A DNA stretch of 64,000 bases from Fibrobacterota bacterium (GTDB taxonomy: Bacteria > Fibrobacterota > Chitinivibrionia > Chitinivibrionales > Chitinispirillaceae): contig JAEZKC010000117.1 of assembly GCA_023436205.1 (NCBI GenBank), positions 62,001 through 126,000 of the forward strand. The letters run 5' to 3'. Each line of letters begins with the position of its first letter. The first letter of the stretch is position 1. The notes beneath the pieces were generated by a model. That model saw nothing but the letters and a program-made list of their open reading frames with translations. It was not told the DNA's origin and searched no databases. Made by a program: the position numbers and the translations under genes. Positions 36,826-44,832 of this stretch are shown here, one piece after another.

Positions 36826-36884
36826 ACTACACCCCCTTCACTTGAGGTTAACAGATATATTAGTACTACGTAGACCAAAACTTT

Positions 36885-36913
36885 AAAATACGTCGGCATT
36901 GTAAGTAAATCAA
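36885..36913 (-). promoter_or_regulatory. Promoter of hup
   Basis: On the minus strand TTGATT (36908-36913), 17 bp, TATTTT (36885-36890), giving a leader of about 50 nt. Confidence 0.6.
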
Positions 36914-36918
36914 TAGTA

Positions 36919-37773
36919 TTATGCAGATGTGCCGGAAGCCATTTGGGTCAGCATGCGGATTTCGGTTTCCCAGAGGGTCTCATCTATGGTCTCGAGAATA
37001 CAGGGAATTTTATCAAATCTGCTGTCCTGCATTATCATCCTGAAAGCATCAACACCGATATTTCCTTTTCCGATACTCTCGTGACGATCCACTCTGCTTC
37101 CTAAAGCACTGCGTGCATCATTGAGATGAAGCCCCCGAATATACTGAAATCCAACTATATCACCAAACCGACGCATGGTTTCCGAATAAGAGTCCTCAGT
37201 GCGAATGTCGTAACCGGCAGCAAAAATGTGGCAGGTATCAATGCACACTCCGATACGCGACTTATCCTGCACATTATCGATAATCCGGGCAAGGTGTTCA
37301 AATCGGTATCCCACATTGGAGCCCTGGCCTGCAGTTGTCTCCAGGACAATTCCCGTATCGTGAGTGGAAGCCAGTACCTGATTCACCGACTCAGCAATTG
37401 TCAACAAACACTGTTCTTCACTTGCAGCGTTTACATGGCTGCCGGGATGAATATTGAGCCATGGTATTCCCAGAAGACGACAACGCTCAACCTCATCAAT
37501 AAGTGCGTCGACAGACTGTTCTCTGAGCACCGGATCGGGATTTCCCGCATTGATAAGATAGCTGTCATGAGCGAGAATCACAGAGGGATCATATTTGCAC
37601 TGAGCAAGATTGGTTTTAAATTGATCGATTGTTTGCTGCTCAAGGGGCTTGGCCACCCAGCGCCTCTGATTTTTTGTAAAAAGCCCGAAAGCACTGGCAT
37701 TGATGGCACGTGCGTTCAAAGGAGCGTTCTGTACTCCCCCGGTTGTATGTACATGAGGCCCTATAAGCTTCAA
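36919..37773 (-). CDS. nfo: Endonuclease IV
   Basis: A 284-residue AP endonuclease of base-excision repair with a TIM-barrel and three zinc ions. Visible metal and active-site blocks are GPHVHTTGGV, ILAHDSYLIN, WLNIHPGSH, GIVLETTAGQGSNVG, IGVCIDTCHIFAAGYD, LHLNDARSALGSRVDRHESIG and PCILETI. The start is TTG, supported by AAGGGAG five bases ahead. The upstream beta-helix lipoprotein gene ends only 11 bp before it on the same strand. Confidence 0.96.
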   Translation of the reverse strand: MKLIGPHVHTTGGVQNAPLNARAINASAFGLFTKNQRRWVAKPLEQQTIDQFKTNLAQCKYDPSVILAHDSYLINAGNPDPVLREQSVDALIDEVERCRLLGIPWLNIHPGSHVNAASEEQCLLTIAESVNQVLASTHDTGIVLETTAGQGSNVGYRFEHLARIIDNVQDKSRIGVCIDTCHIFAAGYDIRTEDSYSETMRRFGDIVGFQYIRGLHLNDARSALGSRVDRHESIGKGNIGVDAFRMIMQDSRFDKIPCILETIDETLWETEIRMLTQMASGTSA

Positions 37774-37784
37774 AAGTGCTCCCT

Positions 37785-39344
37785 TCAGTATTTGTAACCC
37801 ACATCGAGGGCTTTGAGTTCTTCAGAACCAACCCGGTAATTGTTCATGCCGGGATTGACATACTTAGGTTCGATGGACATGTAAGGTTCGTTCATTTTGA
37901 TAATGGAAGAGTCTGCCAGAATAATTCCGCTGGCATTCCCGAAGAAATTAGAGTAGGGGGTGATGAAGAACCCGACCTGCGGATGAGTACTGCTCCATCG
38001 AACACCGTACTGCCCGTTATAGGTAATATTGCTGCGCATGAGTGTTACCGAGCGGTTTGGCACTTCAAACTTCACGCCATCGAGACCGTTGTGACTGATC
38101 GTTGCATTTGTCACAAAAACGGTTGCAGTTATGGTATACATCCCATAAAAGCTGTTGCGTGTAAGAAGGACATTTTCCGCTTTAAACACATAATCTGTTT
38201 CCATGGACCCCTGTACCCGCAAGCCGCACAGGCCATTCCCGAAACTTTGACAATTGCGAAGCTCGACTCCGCTTTCGATGATGTCAAGGCCGTGCAGGTT
38301 ATTGTTGCTGAAAACGCAATTTTCGAAATAGAGATTTCTACACTTGTTTTCCACCTTGAAACCGGTTACAGTACTTCGGTTGAATACTAGGTTATAAAAG
38401 CGAATGTTGGAACGATCACTGATGATGGCATCGGTGGAATCCATAACCGTTCTGCCGAAAGGGGCACCGATAATCACGATGGGCATGGAATCGGTACCGC
38501 TGTTTTTTACTCTCAGGGAAAGCTTGAAGGTTCCCGTGTCAACGACGACAGTGTCTCCTGCCTGTGCTTCAGTGAGGGCGGTGAGAAGTTCCGAGGACGT
38601 TTTCACCGCATTGTAAATACGAGTGCTTGAAACATATTTGATGGAATCGTTGTAACGGTCCACCTCCGCATTCCAGGCTGCAATCTGCTCATTAAGCGGA
38701 ATGATCTGATTTTCATTACGATCCTCAAGTATCTCCTCGACCCTGCGAACTGCTCCGTAGGTGGCATCCAGGAAAAGAGCAAGCGAGTCCAGAATCCTGA
38801 AAAGAGAATCGGTGAATTGAAGAGGAAATACGCCCCGAGGATCACATTCCTGATTGCCCAAATAGATAAACTGTGATACTCGAGAAGAGTCTATAGATAC
38901 TTGTTGGATGTTTTGTTCTATTTCAGAAGAAAACCTTCTGGTGTAATAATAGGAAAGGGAATCAAAATGATCTTTATACTTGAGAGGAGCCGGGAGTAAG
39001 GCGAGGCGGTTATAAACCACTATTGAGTCATTGTGTTTCTGTACGAGAGGATTGCGGGTCTGCGCTTTCTGATTAAGGCTGTCTACAAATTCATTCAAGG
39101 AAGCCATACTGTCGAGCATGCTTATGCTGTCATCAAGGGAGCGGGAATTGAGGACTACCCGATCCATAAGGGTGTCCAGAAACACTTTTTTGGTAAGGAA
39201 AAGATCCTGTCGAATAGATTCGGGGCAGCCATGAGCGGGGTCCCAGGGGTTATTTCTCTCGATACAGGACAATAAGGGGAGAAGGCACCAGAAAAGGGCA
39301 AATAGAAACGGCAGGCGCATCCTGGATTTACTTGACTGACACAT
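37785..39344 (-). CDS. Beta-helix lipoprotein
   Basis: A 519-residue protein with a lipoprotein signal: hydrophobic LPFLFALFWCLLPLL then SC with Cys27 as the lipidated residue, followed by IERNNPWDP. The NPWDP start recurs in lipoproteins of this lineage as far as I recall. Residues ~60-240 look helical or coiled-coil (many D/S/L heptads). Residues ~250-510 form a right-handed beta-helix (IVIIGAPFGRTVMDSTDAI, then NIRFYNLVFNRS and later rungs). Start choice between Met1 and Met9 is open. Exposure on the outer membrane surface is inferred; it may bind or modify polysaccharide, but no catalytic residues were identified. Confidence 0.78.
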   Translation of the reverse strand: MCQSSKSRMRLPFLFALFWCLLPLLSCIERNNPWDPAHGCPESIRQDLFLTKKVFLDTLMDRVVLNSRSLDDSISMLDSMASLNEFVDSLNQKAQTRNPLVQKHNDSIVVYNRLALLPAPLKYKDHFDSLSYYYTRRFSSEIEQNIQQVSIDSSRVSQFIYLGNQECDPRGVFPLQFTDSLFRILDSLALFLDATYGAVRRVEEILEDRNENQIIPLNEQIAAWNAEVDRYNDSIKYVSSTRIYNAVKTSSELLTALTEAQAGDTVVVDTGTFKLSLRVKNSGTDSMPIVIIGAPFGRTVMDSTDAIISDRSNIRFYNLVFNRSTVTGFKVENKCRNLYFENCVFSNNNLHGLDIIESGVELRNCQSFGNGLCGLRVQGSMETDYVFKAENVLLTRNSFYGMYTITATVFVTNATISHNGLDGVKFEVPNRSVTLMRSNITYNGQYGVRWSSTHPQVGFFITPYSNFFGNASGIILADSSIIKMNEPYMSIEPKYVNPGMNNYRVGSEELKALDVGYKY

Positions 39345-39421
39345 TAACAGTCAAAATACTTCCTGAAGCCCGGAAATGGCAAATTAGTGAAGGGTAAGCT
39401 GAACAGATATATATTTGTTTC

Positions 39422-40318
39422 ATGTTATCGTGCAAAACTGCCTTATTTTCACTGTCTCTGCTTCTTTTAACCGCTTCAGTGGCCATGGCTGCAGGCTTGG
39501 ACTGCAAGCAGGGAAAAGAATTTCTACTTTTGAACCTGGATGACGAGCTGAAGAAAAGGTCTGATGTCGCTTTTCCCAGAGAAATATTTCAGCAACTTCG
39601 GGAGGAGCTGGACCAAATCGGGTACTGCCTTATTGAGGACTCGCCTGAACAGATTCCCGGCGCCAAGACCCTTCTTTTCGCTTTTAAGGAGTCGGATCTT
39701 TCGGAAAACCGCCCTCAGCTCATCGTGGCGCTTCTGGAGAAAGAAAACACTCCGGAAAGCCGCAGTGAAGCGCTGCTGAAACCGCTGGTCTCCTTCATTT
39801 TCGATCCGGAAGACCTGTTTTCTCTGCAGACCATCTTGGTGAAAAAAATCGTGGAGAACCTTCGATCCCAGTATGTATGCCATATACGAATTCAGTCCAA
39901 CCCTGATGGCGCTCACATAAAAAGCTCATCGGGTCTGGATGCAGTATCCCCGGTGGAGTGGATCCAGCCCATTGGAAAAATCACTGTTTCAGCCACCAAG
40001 GAGGGTTATGAGCCCATATCAAAATCACTGGATTTGGCAGAGCCGGGATTGCACACATTTTATCTTCAATTGAGAAAACCGCAATTCTACAACTCCAATT
40101 TCATATATCCCACCATTGCAGCCGGCCTCTCCTCCATACTGTTCTACACTCTTGAACAGCACTACTATGGCCGCTACCAGAAACTTGGCCGTGAAGAGTA
40201 CCTGAACAGCCCGGAGAAATTCGGGAACTACTTCAATACCGCCAAAACTTTTGAATACCTGACCATGTCATCGCTACTGGTGGCGGGAGTATCGCTGGGT
40301 CTGAGCTTCAAGTACTGA
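39422..40318 (+). CDS. Exported PEGA-domain protein
   Basis: A 298-residue protein with a signal peptide (ALFSLSLLLLTASVAMAA). The N-terminal ~145 residues are of unknown fold. A PEGA domain follows (about 155-215, IRIQSNPDGAHIKSSSG, then KITVSATKEGYEPISKSLDL). Two hydrophobic C-terminal segments follow, near 225-240 and 278-295. PEGA domains are beta-sandwich modules of envelope proteins. It is divergent from the beta-helix lipoprotein with a 77-bp spacer. No clear ribosome-binding site was seen ahead of the ATG. Confidence 0.75.
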   Translation: MLSCKTALFSLSLLLLTASVAMAAGLDCKQGKEFLLLNLDDELKKRSDVAFPREIFQQLREELDQIGYCLIEDSPEQIPGAKTLLFAFKESDLSENRPQLIVALLEKENTPESRSEALLKPLVSFIFDPEDLFSLQTILVKKIVENLRSQYVCHIRIQSNPDGAHIKSSSGLDAVSPVEWIQPIGKITVSATKEGYEPISKSLDLAEPGLHTFYLQLRKPQFYNSNFIYPTIAAGLSSILFYTLEQHYYGRYQKLGREEYLNSPEKFGNYFNTAKTFEYLTMSSLLVAGVSLGLSFKY

Positions 40319-40403
40319 GTTTAAGAGTTCGATATTAATTTGATTTCGACATTTCGTGATTTTGTACTTCTTACCAGGTGCAGACGAAGAGCAGTAGAGA
40401 AAA

Positions 40404-40615
40404 TATCGAATATCGAATAACGAATCCTGAATTTCGAACGGGAAGGCAAAGGAAAGTAAAGAGGATCCAAATAGAAAAAAAATATCGAATATCGAATAAC
40501 GAATCCTGAATTTCGAACGGGAAGGCAAAGGAAAGTAAAGAGGATCCAAATAGAAAAAAATATCGAATGTCGAATAACGAATCCTGAATTTCGAACGGGA
40601 AGGCAAAGGAAAGAG
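40404..40615 (+). repeat. TCGAAT-rich tandem repeats (three ~79-bp copies) upstream of an IVP gene
   Basis: Units begin at 40404, 40483 and 40561 (periods 79 and 78 bp). Each contains a ~31-bp core, TATCGAATAACGAATCCTGA continuing to TTTCGAA, followed by a purine-rich arm (GGGAAGGCAAAGGAAAG). Unit 3 lacks the last ~20 bases and has one A-to-G change in the core. The cores abut the gene at 40654. A degenerate inverted version (TTCGATATT, then TTTCGACATTTCG) lies at about 40328-40358. Confidence 0.9.
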
Positions 40616-40653
40616 GAACCTGGCAAAAACGATTAAAAGTGGAGAAGAGAACA

Positions 40654-41025
40654 ATGAAAGAAGGGAAAAAGTACGATTTAGAAGATCGACTGATTGAATT
40701 CGCAGTATGTATCATCAATTTAACAGAATCACTACCAAAGACACGTGCGGGGAATCATATTGCGAATCAAATTCTACGGTGCGGAACTTCTCCAGCCCCC
40801 AATTACGGTGAAGCTCAAGGTGCGGAATCGAATCAGGATTTCATACATAAGATGAAAATTTGTCTGAAAGAACTGCGAGAAACCAGAGTATGGCTTATAA
40901 TAATAAACAAAGCACGACTTAAGCCAGAAAACGAAACCGATTCATTACTTAAGGAAAATGTCGAACTGATTTCAATTTTTATGGCAAGTATTAAAACGGC
41001 AAAGAAAAATGGATTGAAAGGATAA
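40654..41025 (+). CDS. Four-helix-bundle protein of the 23S rRNA-intervening-sequence (IVP/S23) family
   Basis: A 123-residue protein from ATG 40654 with GGAG nine bases ahead (GTG 40639 is an alternative). Family marks are LEDRLIEFAVCIINLTESLP, GNHIANQILRCGTSPAPNYGEA and FIHKMKICLKELRETRVWL. These are helices 1-3 of the S23/TIGR02436 fold, also related to Avd of diversity-generating retroelements. Such genes were first found inside 23S rRNA insertions, but here it is chromosomal and not in rRNA. It is flanked by TCGAAT-rich repeats on both sides. Its molecular role is unknown; the positively charged surface of the family suggests nucleic acid binding. Confidence 0.88.
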   Translation: MKEGKKYDLEDRLIEFAVCIINLTESLPKTRAGNHIANQILRCGTSPAPNYGEAQGAESNQDFIHKMKICLKELRETRVWLIIINKARLKPENETDSLLKENVELISIFMASIKTAKKNGLKG

Positions 41026-41080
41026 AAAAATAGAAAGCTGGGAAAGGAATGCTGAAGAAAGAGCAAAATTGAGAAATAAT

Positions 41081-41111
41081 GAATATCGAATAACGAATCC
41101 TGAATTTCGAA
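41081..41111 (+). repeat. Single TCGAAT-type repeat core downstream of the IVP gene
   Basis: Repeats GAATATCGAATAACGAATCC and then TGAATTTCGAA, identical to the core of the upstream units, in the same orientation. It lies 55 bp after the IVP gene stop and 16 bp before the end of the convergent glycosyltransferase gene. Confidence 0.88.
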
Positions 41112-41126
41112 GGGAAGTTACAGTTA

Positions 41127-41867
41127 TTAGCTTCGGAAGTACTTTTTTCTGATTCGCAGGAGTTCTAGAGGGACGCGGATAAGAGACTTGAAGTTAAGAC
41201 GCGAGTCGCCTTTTTCGATCCAGACCTGAAGAGGAACCTCCACCACCTGATTGATCACTTCGCTGCGGCCGTTTTTCACAATGAGCCGGGCCAGAAGTTC
41301 CACATCAAAGAGCCAACGGCTGAGAAACGGTTTTTCAAAGAGATATCGGGCAGTTTGAGCGCGGATCAGCTTGGCGCCGCACTGAGTATCGTAGACCGGA
41401 AGCTCCACGATCATACTGGCAAAAGTGGAAAATACCCTTCCCAGATAATGCCGCAGTTCGTTGCGCTCTATCTGAGCTCCCATGTGACGAAAGCGAGACC
41501 CCAGCACAAAAAGCGTTTGAGGGTTCGATTCCAACATTAAACGTAACGGCTTGATCTGCGATAGTGGAGTGGACAGATCCGCATCAAAGTATCCCACAAA
41601 ATCATATTTCTCATCTGACAGTGAAGCCATGACACCAGTGCGAACCGCCTCGGCTTTCCCCATGTTTTGAGCATTTTTTTCCACTCGCACCCGTTCAGGA
41701 AACTGAGCGGCGAATTTGCTGACGAGTTCAAAGGTATTATCGCGGCTGCCATCATCCACAAAACAGAAATCCACATCCGCTTGCGCTTGGATATAGCGGC
41801 GGAACTCGTCCAGATCAAGCCTGGAGCCTTCATTATAGCAAGGGACAACAATACTTGTTTTAAACAT
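41127..41867 (-). CDS. Glycosyltransferase family 2, dolichyl-phosphate glucosyltransferase-like
   Basis: A 246-residue GT-A enzyme. Key parts are TSIVVPCYNEGSRL (nucleotide binding), FCFVDDGSRDNT, GKAEAVRTGV, and YFDADLSTP (DxD metal site). FLSRWLFDVELLARL is typical of the Alg5/DPM-like group that makes polyprenyl-phosphate sugars. It would supply a lipid-linked sugar donor to GT-C enzymes, and a GT-C-like membrane protein is divergently encoded 126 bp away. The ATG at 41867 is preferred over TTG 41870. Confidence 0.88.
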   Translation of the reverse strand: MFKTSIVVPCYNEGSRLDLDEFRRYIQAQADVDFCFVDDGSRDNTFELVSKFAAQFPERVRVEKNAQNMGKAEAVRTGVMASLSDEKYDFVGYFDADLSTPLSQIKPLRLMLESNPQTLFVLGSRFRHMGAQIERNELRHYLGRVFSTFASMIVELPVYDTQCGAKLIRAQTARYLFEKPFLSRWLFDVELLARLIVKNGRSEVINQVVEVPLQVWIEKGDSRLNFKSLIRVPLELLRIRKKYFRS

Positions 41868-41944
41868 CAACGCGGTCCGGAATCGAAATAATCGACAGTT
41901 TATAATTAAAATAGATCACGGACCGCTTTTTTCCCATTACTACA

Positions 41945-41973
41945 TTGTACTGAGGATACATGAATGGGATAAT
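41945..41973 (+). promoter_or_regulatory. Candidate promoter of the GT-C-like gene
   Basis: TTGTAC (41945-41950), 17 bp, GATAAT (41968-41973). The start of transcription would fall just ahead of the AAGGAG site, giving a short leader. Confidence 0.4.
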
Positions 41974-41993
41974 GATACCTAAGGAGTCTTCAA

Positions 41994-44078
41994 ATGCAGC
42001 ATCGATCCGAAGGTGGATTAACTGTTACGGGCATTCTACTTCTGGTTGCGATTTACAGCCTGATTTTCATTCATTTCACTTTCCCGCTTATAAAAAACTT
42101 TGACGATTCCATCATCGTGGGCCACCCCGATGCCCATGTGTTCGCCTGGAACGTTCATACATTCACTGAATATTCCTTAGTTGGCAAAAATCCTTTTTTC
42201 ACCGACAAAGTACTGCATCCCACCGGAACCGGTCTTATCATGCACACCTACGTGCCCGCAAGCGGATTGCTGAATCTGCTTGTCCGAAATGTTGCCCTGA
42301 GTCTGAACCTAATTATCTTTGTAAATTTCATATTGTCTGCCCTGGGGGCATTTTTTCTGGCCAGGCGGTATATTCCAGGGTTCCTTTTGCCTTTTATCGC
42401 TGGATTCGCATTCGCCTTCTGCCCATATAAAATGACTCATTTACTGGGCCAATACAATCTGATACTCACAGGCCCCATTCCCTTTTTCATATTGAGTCTA
42501 ACCCGGTTTATCCCTTTTGATACCACCAATAAGGCGACCTTTCGCTGGAACCAGTTTCTCATTCCGGCACTGCTCCTTTTTGCGGAGTTTCTTTTTGATT
42601 ATTATCTGACCTACTATCTCATCATTGCCGCATTGAGCTACTTTGCTTTTGTACAGTTCAGACTATGGAGAGCGCCTGAAAAAAAACTGGCAATCACTGC
42701 AGGGATTGCCATTGCAGCCACTTTTCTTCTTGTGGGTATACTTGAGATTGCAGGGGTTGAACGGGGATCACTTTACACCAGCGCAGATCTTGCAAGCTAC
42801 TTTATTCCCTCGGCCTTCTCCCGGTTCTTCGGAACCGAATATGTCAATCACCTTCGTTCAGACATCATTAAGGCCGGACCGTTTGAAAACATAACTGAAA
42901 TCGGCTTAAGTCTGATCGTTCTCTTTGTCCTCTACCTGTTCTCAAGGCAAAACCGGCTTAAGGATCCATCGAAATACCTACTTCTGTATTTTATCGCTGT
43001 TTTCTTTCTATTTGCAACCCCGGTGCTTAACATTGCAGGCCATCCGGTGTTCCTCTTCCCCACCGCACTTCTCCACTATGTGCCCTTTCTGAACAACTTC
43101 AGAGTATCGGCCCGTTTTGTCATAATGATAATGCTGTTTCTCCCCATTCTGAGCCTACTTTTTCTGCACGACAGTTTCACCCGCAAATCGGTCAGGTCTA
43201 TCTTAGCTGCAGCAGTTTTCCTTTCGCTTTATGTTCAGTACATTCCCAAACAGTATAGTTTGCAAAAAACGAAATCACTTCCAGCTGTTTACAAAAGGTT
43301 AGGCACCGTGAACAACGGCACAATTCTGGAGATACCTTTCGGCATCTGGGCCGGAAAAGACATCTTTACCGGAGATAATACCTATACCTCCACCCAGATG
43401 CAGTATCAGATAAATCACAACCAGAATATTCTTGGAGGTTACATATCAAGACTTCCGCATTCAGTTCTGGATATTTATGAGGCCGACCCGTTCGCTTCGC
43501 GATTGTTAAGCTTGCAGACTGTGAGCCGCAGAGACCTGCCTCTTCCGGATTCAACGGAAGTGATACGTTTCATCAACACATTCAATATTAATTTTGTCAT
43601 TGTATATCCCGGTTATGAAACTCGCGCAGCGGGAGAATATGCAATCAAAACTCTGAGGCCGTTCAGCCTTGAAGAGGAACTCATTGACGGATTCACCTAT
43701 CTTAAACTGCGCAAGGTGTCGGCAGCGGCGAATCCGGTAGTGAGATCTGAAAAGAAAAACTTATCAAGCGGTAAAGAGATCAGAAAAGAACTAACCGGAA
43801 AAGGCAGAAAAAGACTTCATAAAGGCCCAATGCATGAGCTTGACAGTGCAAGAAACTCTATTTCCCATGCACTCAGGGCTCAGGCAGACATCTATGCGTG
43901 CACGCTTTATCTTCAAGCGGTGTCGTATCTGGAGAGCGCTCAAAGAGAGGTTGCGATTCAACACCGGACATTTCCACTACTGCGGGACTTCAGTGCGGCA
44001 AAAGAGATGCTTGATTCGGCCATAATCCATAGTGAGAGGTCTTCAAAAACAGCACGGGAGCTGGCTCCAAGACATTAG
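41994..44078 (+). CDS. Polytopic membrane protein, GT-C glycosyltransferase-like
   Basis: A 694-residue protein with about ten to twelve hydrophobic segments in residues 1-410, a soluble domain (about 420-570), and an unusual charged helical tail (about 590-694, KKNLSSGKEIRKELTGKGRK and then a predicted helix pair). The first loop contains DAHVFAWN and HPTGTGL, resembling the acidic first loop of GT-C transferases that use lipid-linked sugars. The acceptor is unknown. The pairing with the divergent GT2 polyprenyl-phosphate sugar synthase supports that role. AAGGAG lies seven bases before the ATG. Confidence 0.78.
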   Translation: MQHRSEGGLTVTGILLLVAIYSLIFIHFTFPLIKNFDDSIIVGHPDAHVFAWNVHTFTEYSLVGKNPFFTDKVLHPTGTGLIMHTYVPASGLLNLLVRNVALSLNLIIFVNFILSALGAFFLARRYIPGFLLPFIAGFAFAFCPYKMTHLLGQYNLILTGPIPFFILSLTRFIPFDTTNKATFRWNQFLIPALLLFAEFLFDYYLTYYLIIAALSYFAFVQFRLWRAPEKKLAITAGIAIAATFLLVGILEIAGVERGSLYTSADLASYFIPSAFSRFFGTEYVNHLRSDIIKAGPFENITEIGLSLIVLFVLYLFSRQNRLKDPSKYLLLYFIAVFFLFATPVLNIAGHPVFLFPTALLHYVPFLNNFRVSARFVIMIMLFLPILSLLFLHDSFTRKSVRSILAAAVFLSLYVQYIPKQYSLQKTKSLPAVYKRLGTVNNGTILEIPFGIWAGKDIFTGDNTYTSTQMQYQINHNQNILGGYISRLPHSVLDIYEADPFASRLLSLQTVSRRDLPLPDSTEVIRFINTFNINFVIVYPGYETRAAGEYAIKTLRPFSLEEELIDGFTYLKLRKVSAAANPVVRSEKKNLSSGKEIRKELTGKGRKRLHKGPMHELDSARNSISHALRAQADIYACTLYLQAVSYLESAQREVAIQHRTFPLLRDFSAAKEMLDSAIIHSERSSKTARELAPRH

Positions 44079-44104
44079 GGTTTCTGGCCACTACACACCA
44101 GAGA

Positions 44105-44803
44105 TCAGACGGGATAAACTATTTCCATCTTAAGAATAGAGGAATCGTATTCAGGTGTTTCCGGCAGAGACTTGGTGAGCGAGGATTGAGCGCAGATCGC
44201 CAGTACCAGGGCATCGGCGATGTCATCCCGAGCCACATCTTTACGCAGATAGTTTTTAAGAGAGTGCTCTACTATTTGCATGGCTTTCGCGGATATTGAA
44301 GCAAGGATTTCGCATCGTTCCCTAAATCCTGATTCGGAGGCTTTGCCATGCACAATATTGTTTGCGGATATCGTAACAAAACACAACTCCGGATGAGATT
44401 CCCGGCAAACCTTTTTTGCTGAAGGAAATGCCTTGAACAATTGATCCGCCTCCCTCATCTTGGGCATGATATTAAATGTCTGCCGAGACAACCCCTTTCC
44501 GGTATGGAGCCGACTTATCATGTTGGCTTCATGGTAGGTCTGGCAGTAAAGAGCTTCTCTGCAGGGAACTCTGAAAATTGATGAGGCGCGCCTTCCAAGT
44601 GCAGCACGGGCGGCGCGATCGCAGTTTCGTTCATCCGGACCTGAAGGATATCCGATGGGTATGTCAATCAATACTGATGATACTGCCTGGCCTTTGTCAT
44701 CCCAGAACGTTTTCAGATCAGGATACACAGCAGTTTTCCAACCGCTATCATGCAAAAAAACTGCAAACCAGCCTGCTCTGCAACCATCAATGCCACACAC
44801 CAT
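44105..44803 (-). CDS. DUF429 family protein
   Basis: A 232-residue protein of the DUF429 family, which has an RNase H-like fold. Diagnostic parts are the N-terminal GIDGCRAGWFAVFL, VLIDIPIGYP, the RAARAALGRRASSIFRVPCREAL region, and DDIADALVLAICA near the C-terminus. The conserved acidic residues of the fold (first strand Asp, IDIP Asp, DDIADA Asp) are present. Function is unestablished. It converges on the GT-C-like gene with a 26-bp gap and lies just downstream of the Wzi-like gene. Confidence 0.85.
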   Translation of the reverse strand: MVCGIDGCRAGWFAVFLHDSGWKTAVYPDLKTFWDDKGQAVSSVLIDIPIGYPSGPDERNCDRAARAALGRRASSIFRVPCREALYCQTYHEANMISRLHTGKGLSRQTFNIMPKMREADQLFKAFPSAKKVCRESHPELCFVTISANNIVHGKASESGFRERCEILASISAKAMQIVEHSLKNYLRKDVARDDIADALVLAICAQSSLTKSLPETPEYDSSILKMEIVYPV

Positions 44804-44832
44804 GGTTCAACCCTTAAATACAAAAGGAGATT

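Noticed and set aside
40404..40640. Tandem repeats resembling a small CRISPR array
   Set aside because: Units are contiguous with near-identical arms, no unique spacers and no cas genes.
40274..40718. Several overlapping minus-strand frames encoding repeats of FRIRYSIFDIFF-like peptides
   Set aside because: They are translations of the TCGAAT-rich DNA repeats in different frames and have no ribosome-binding sites.
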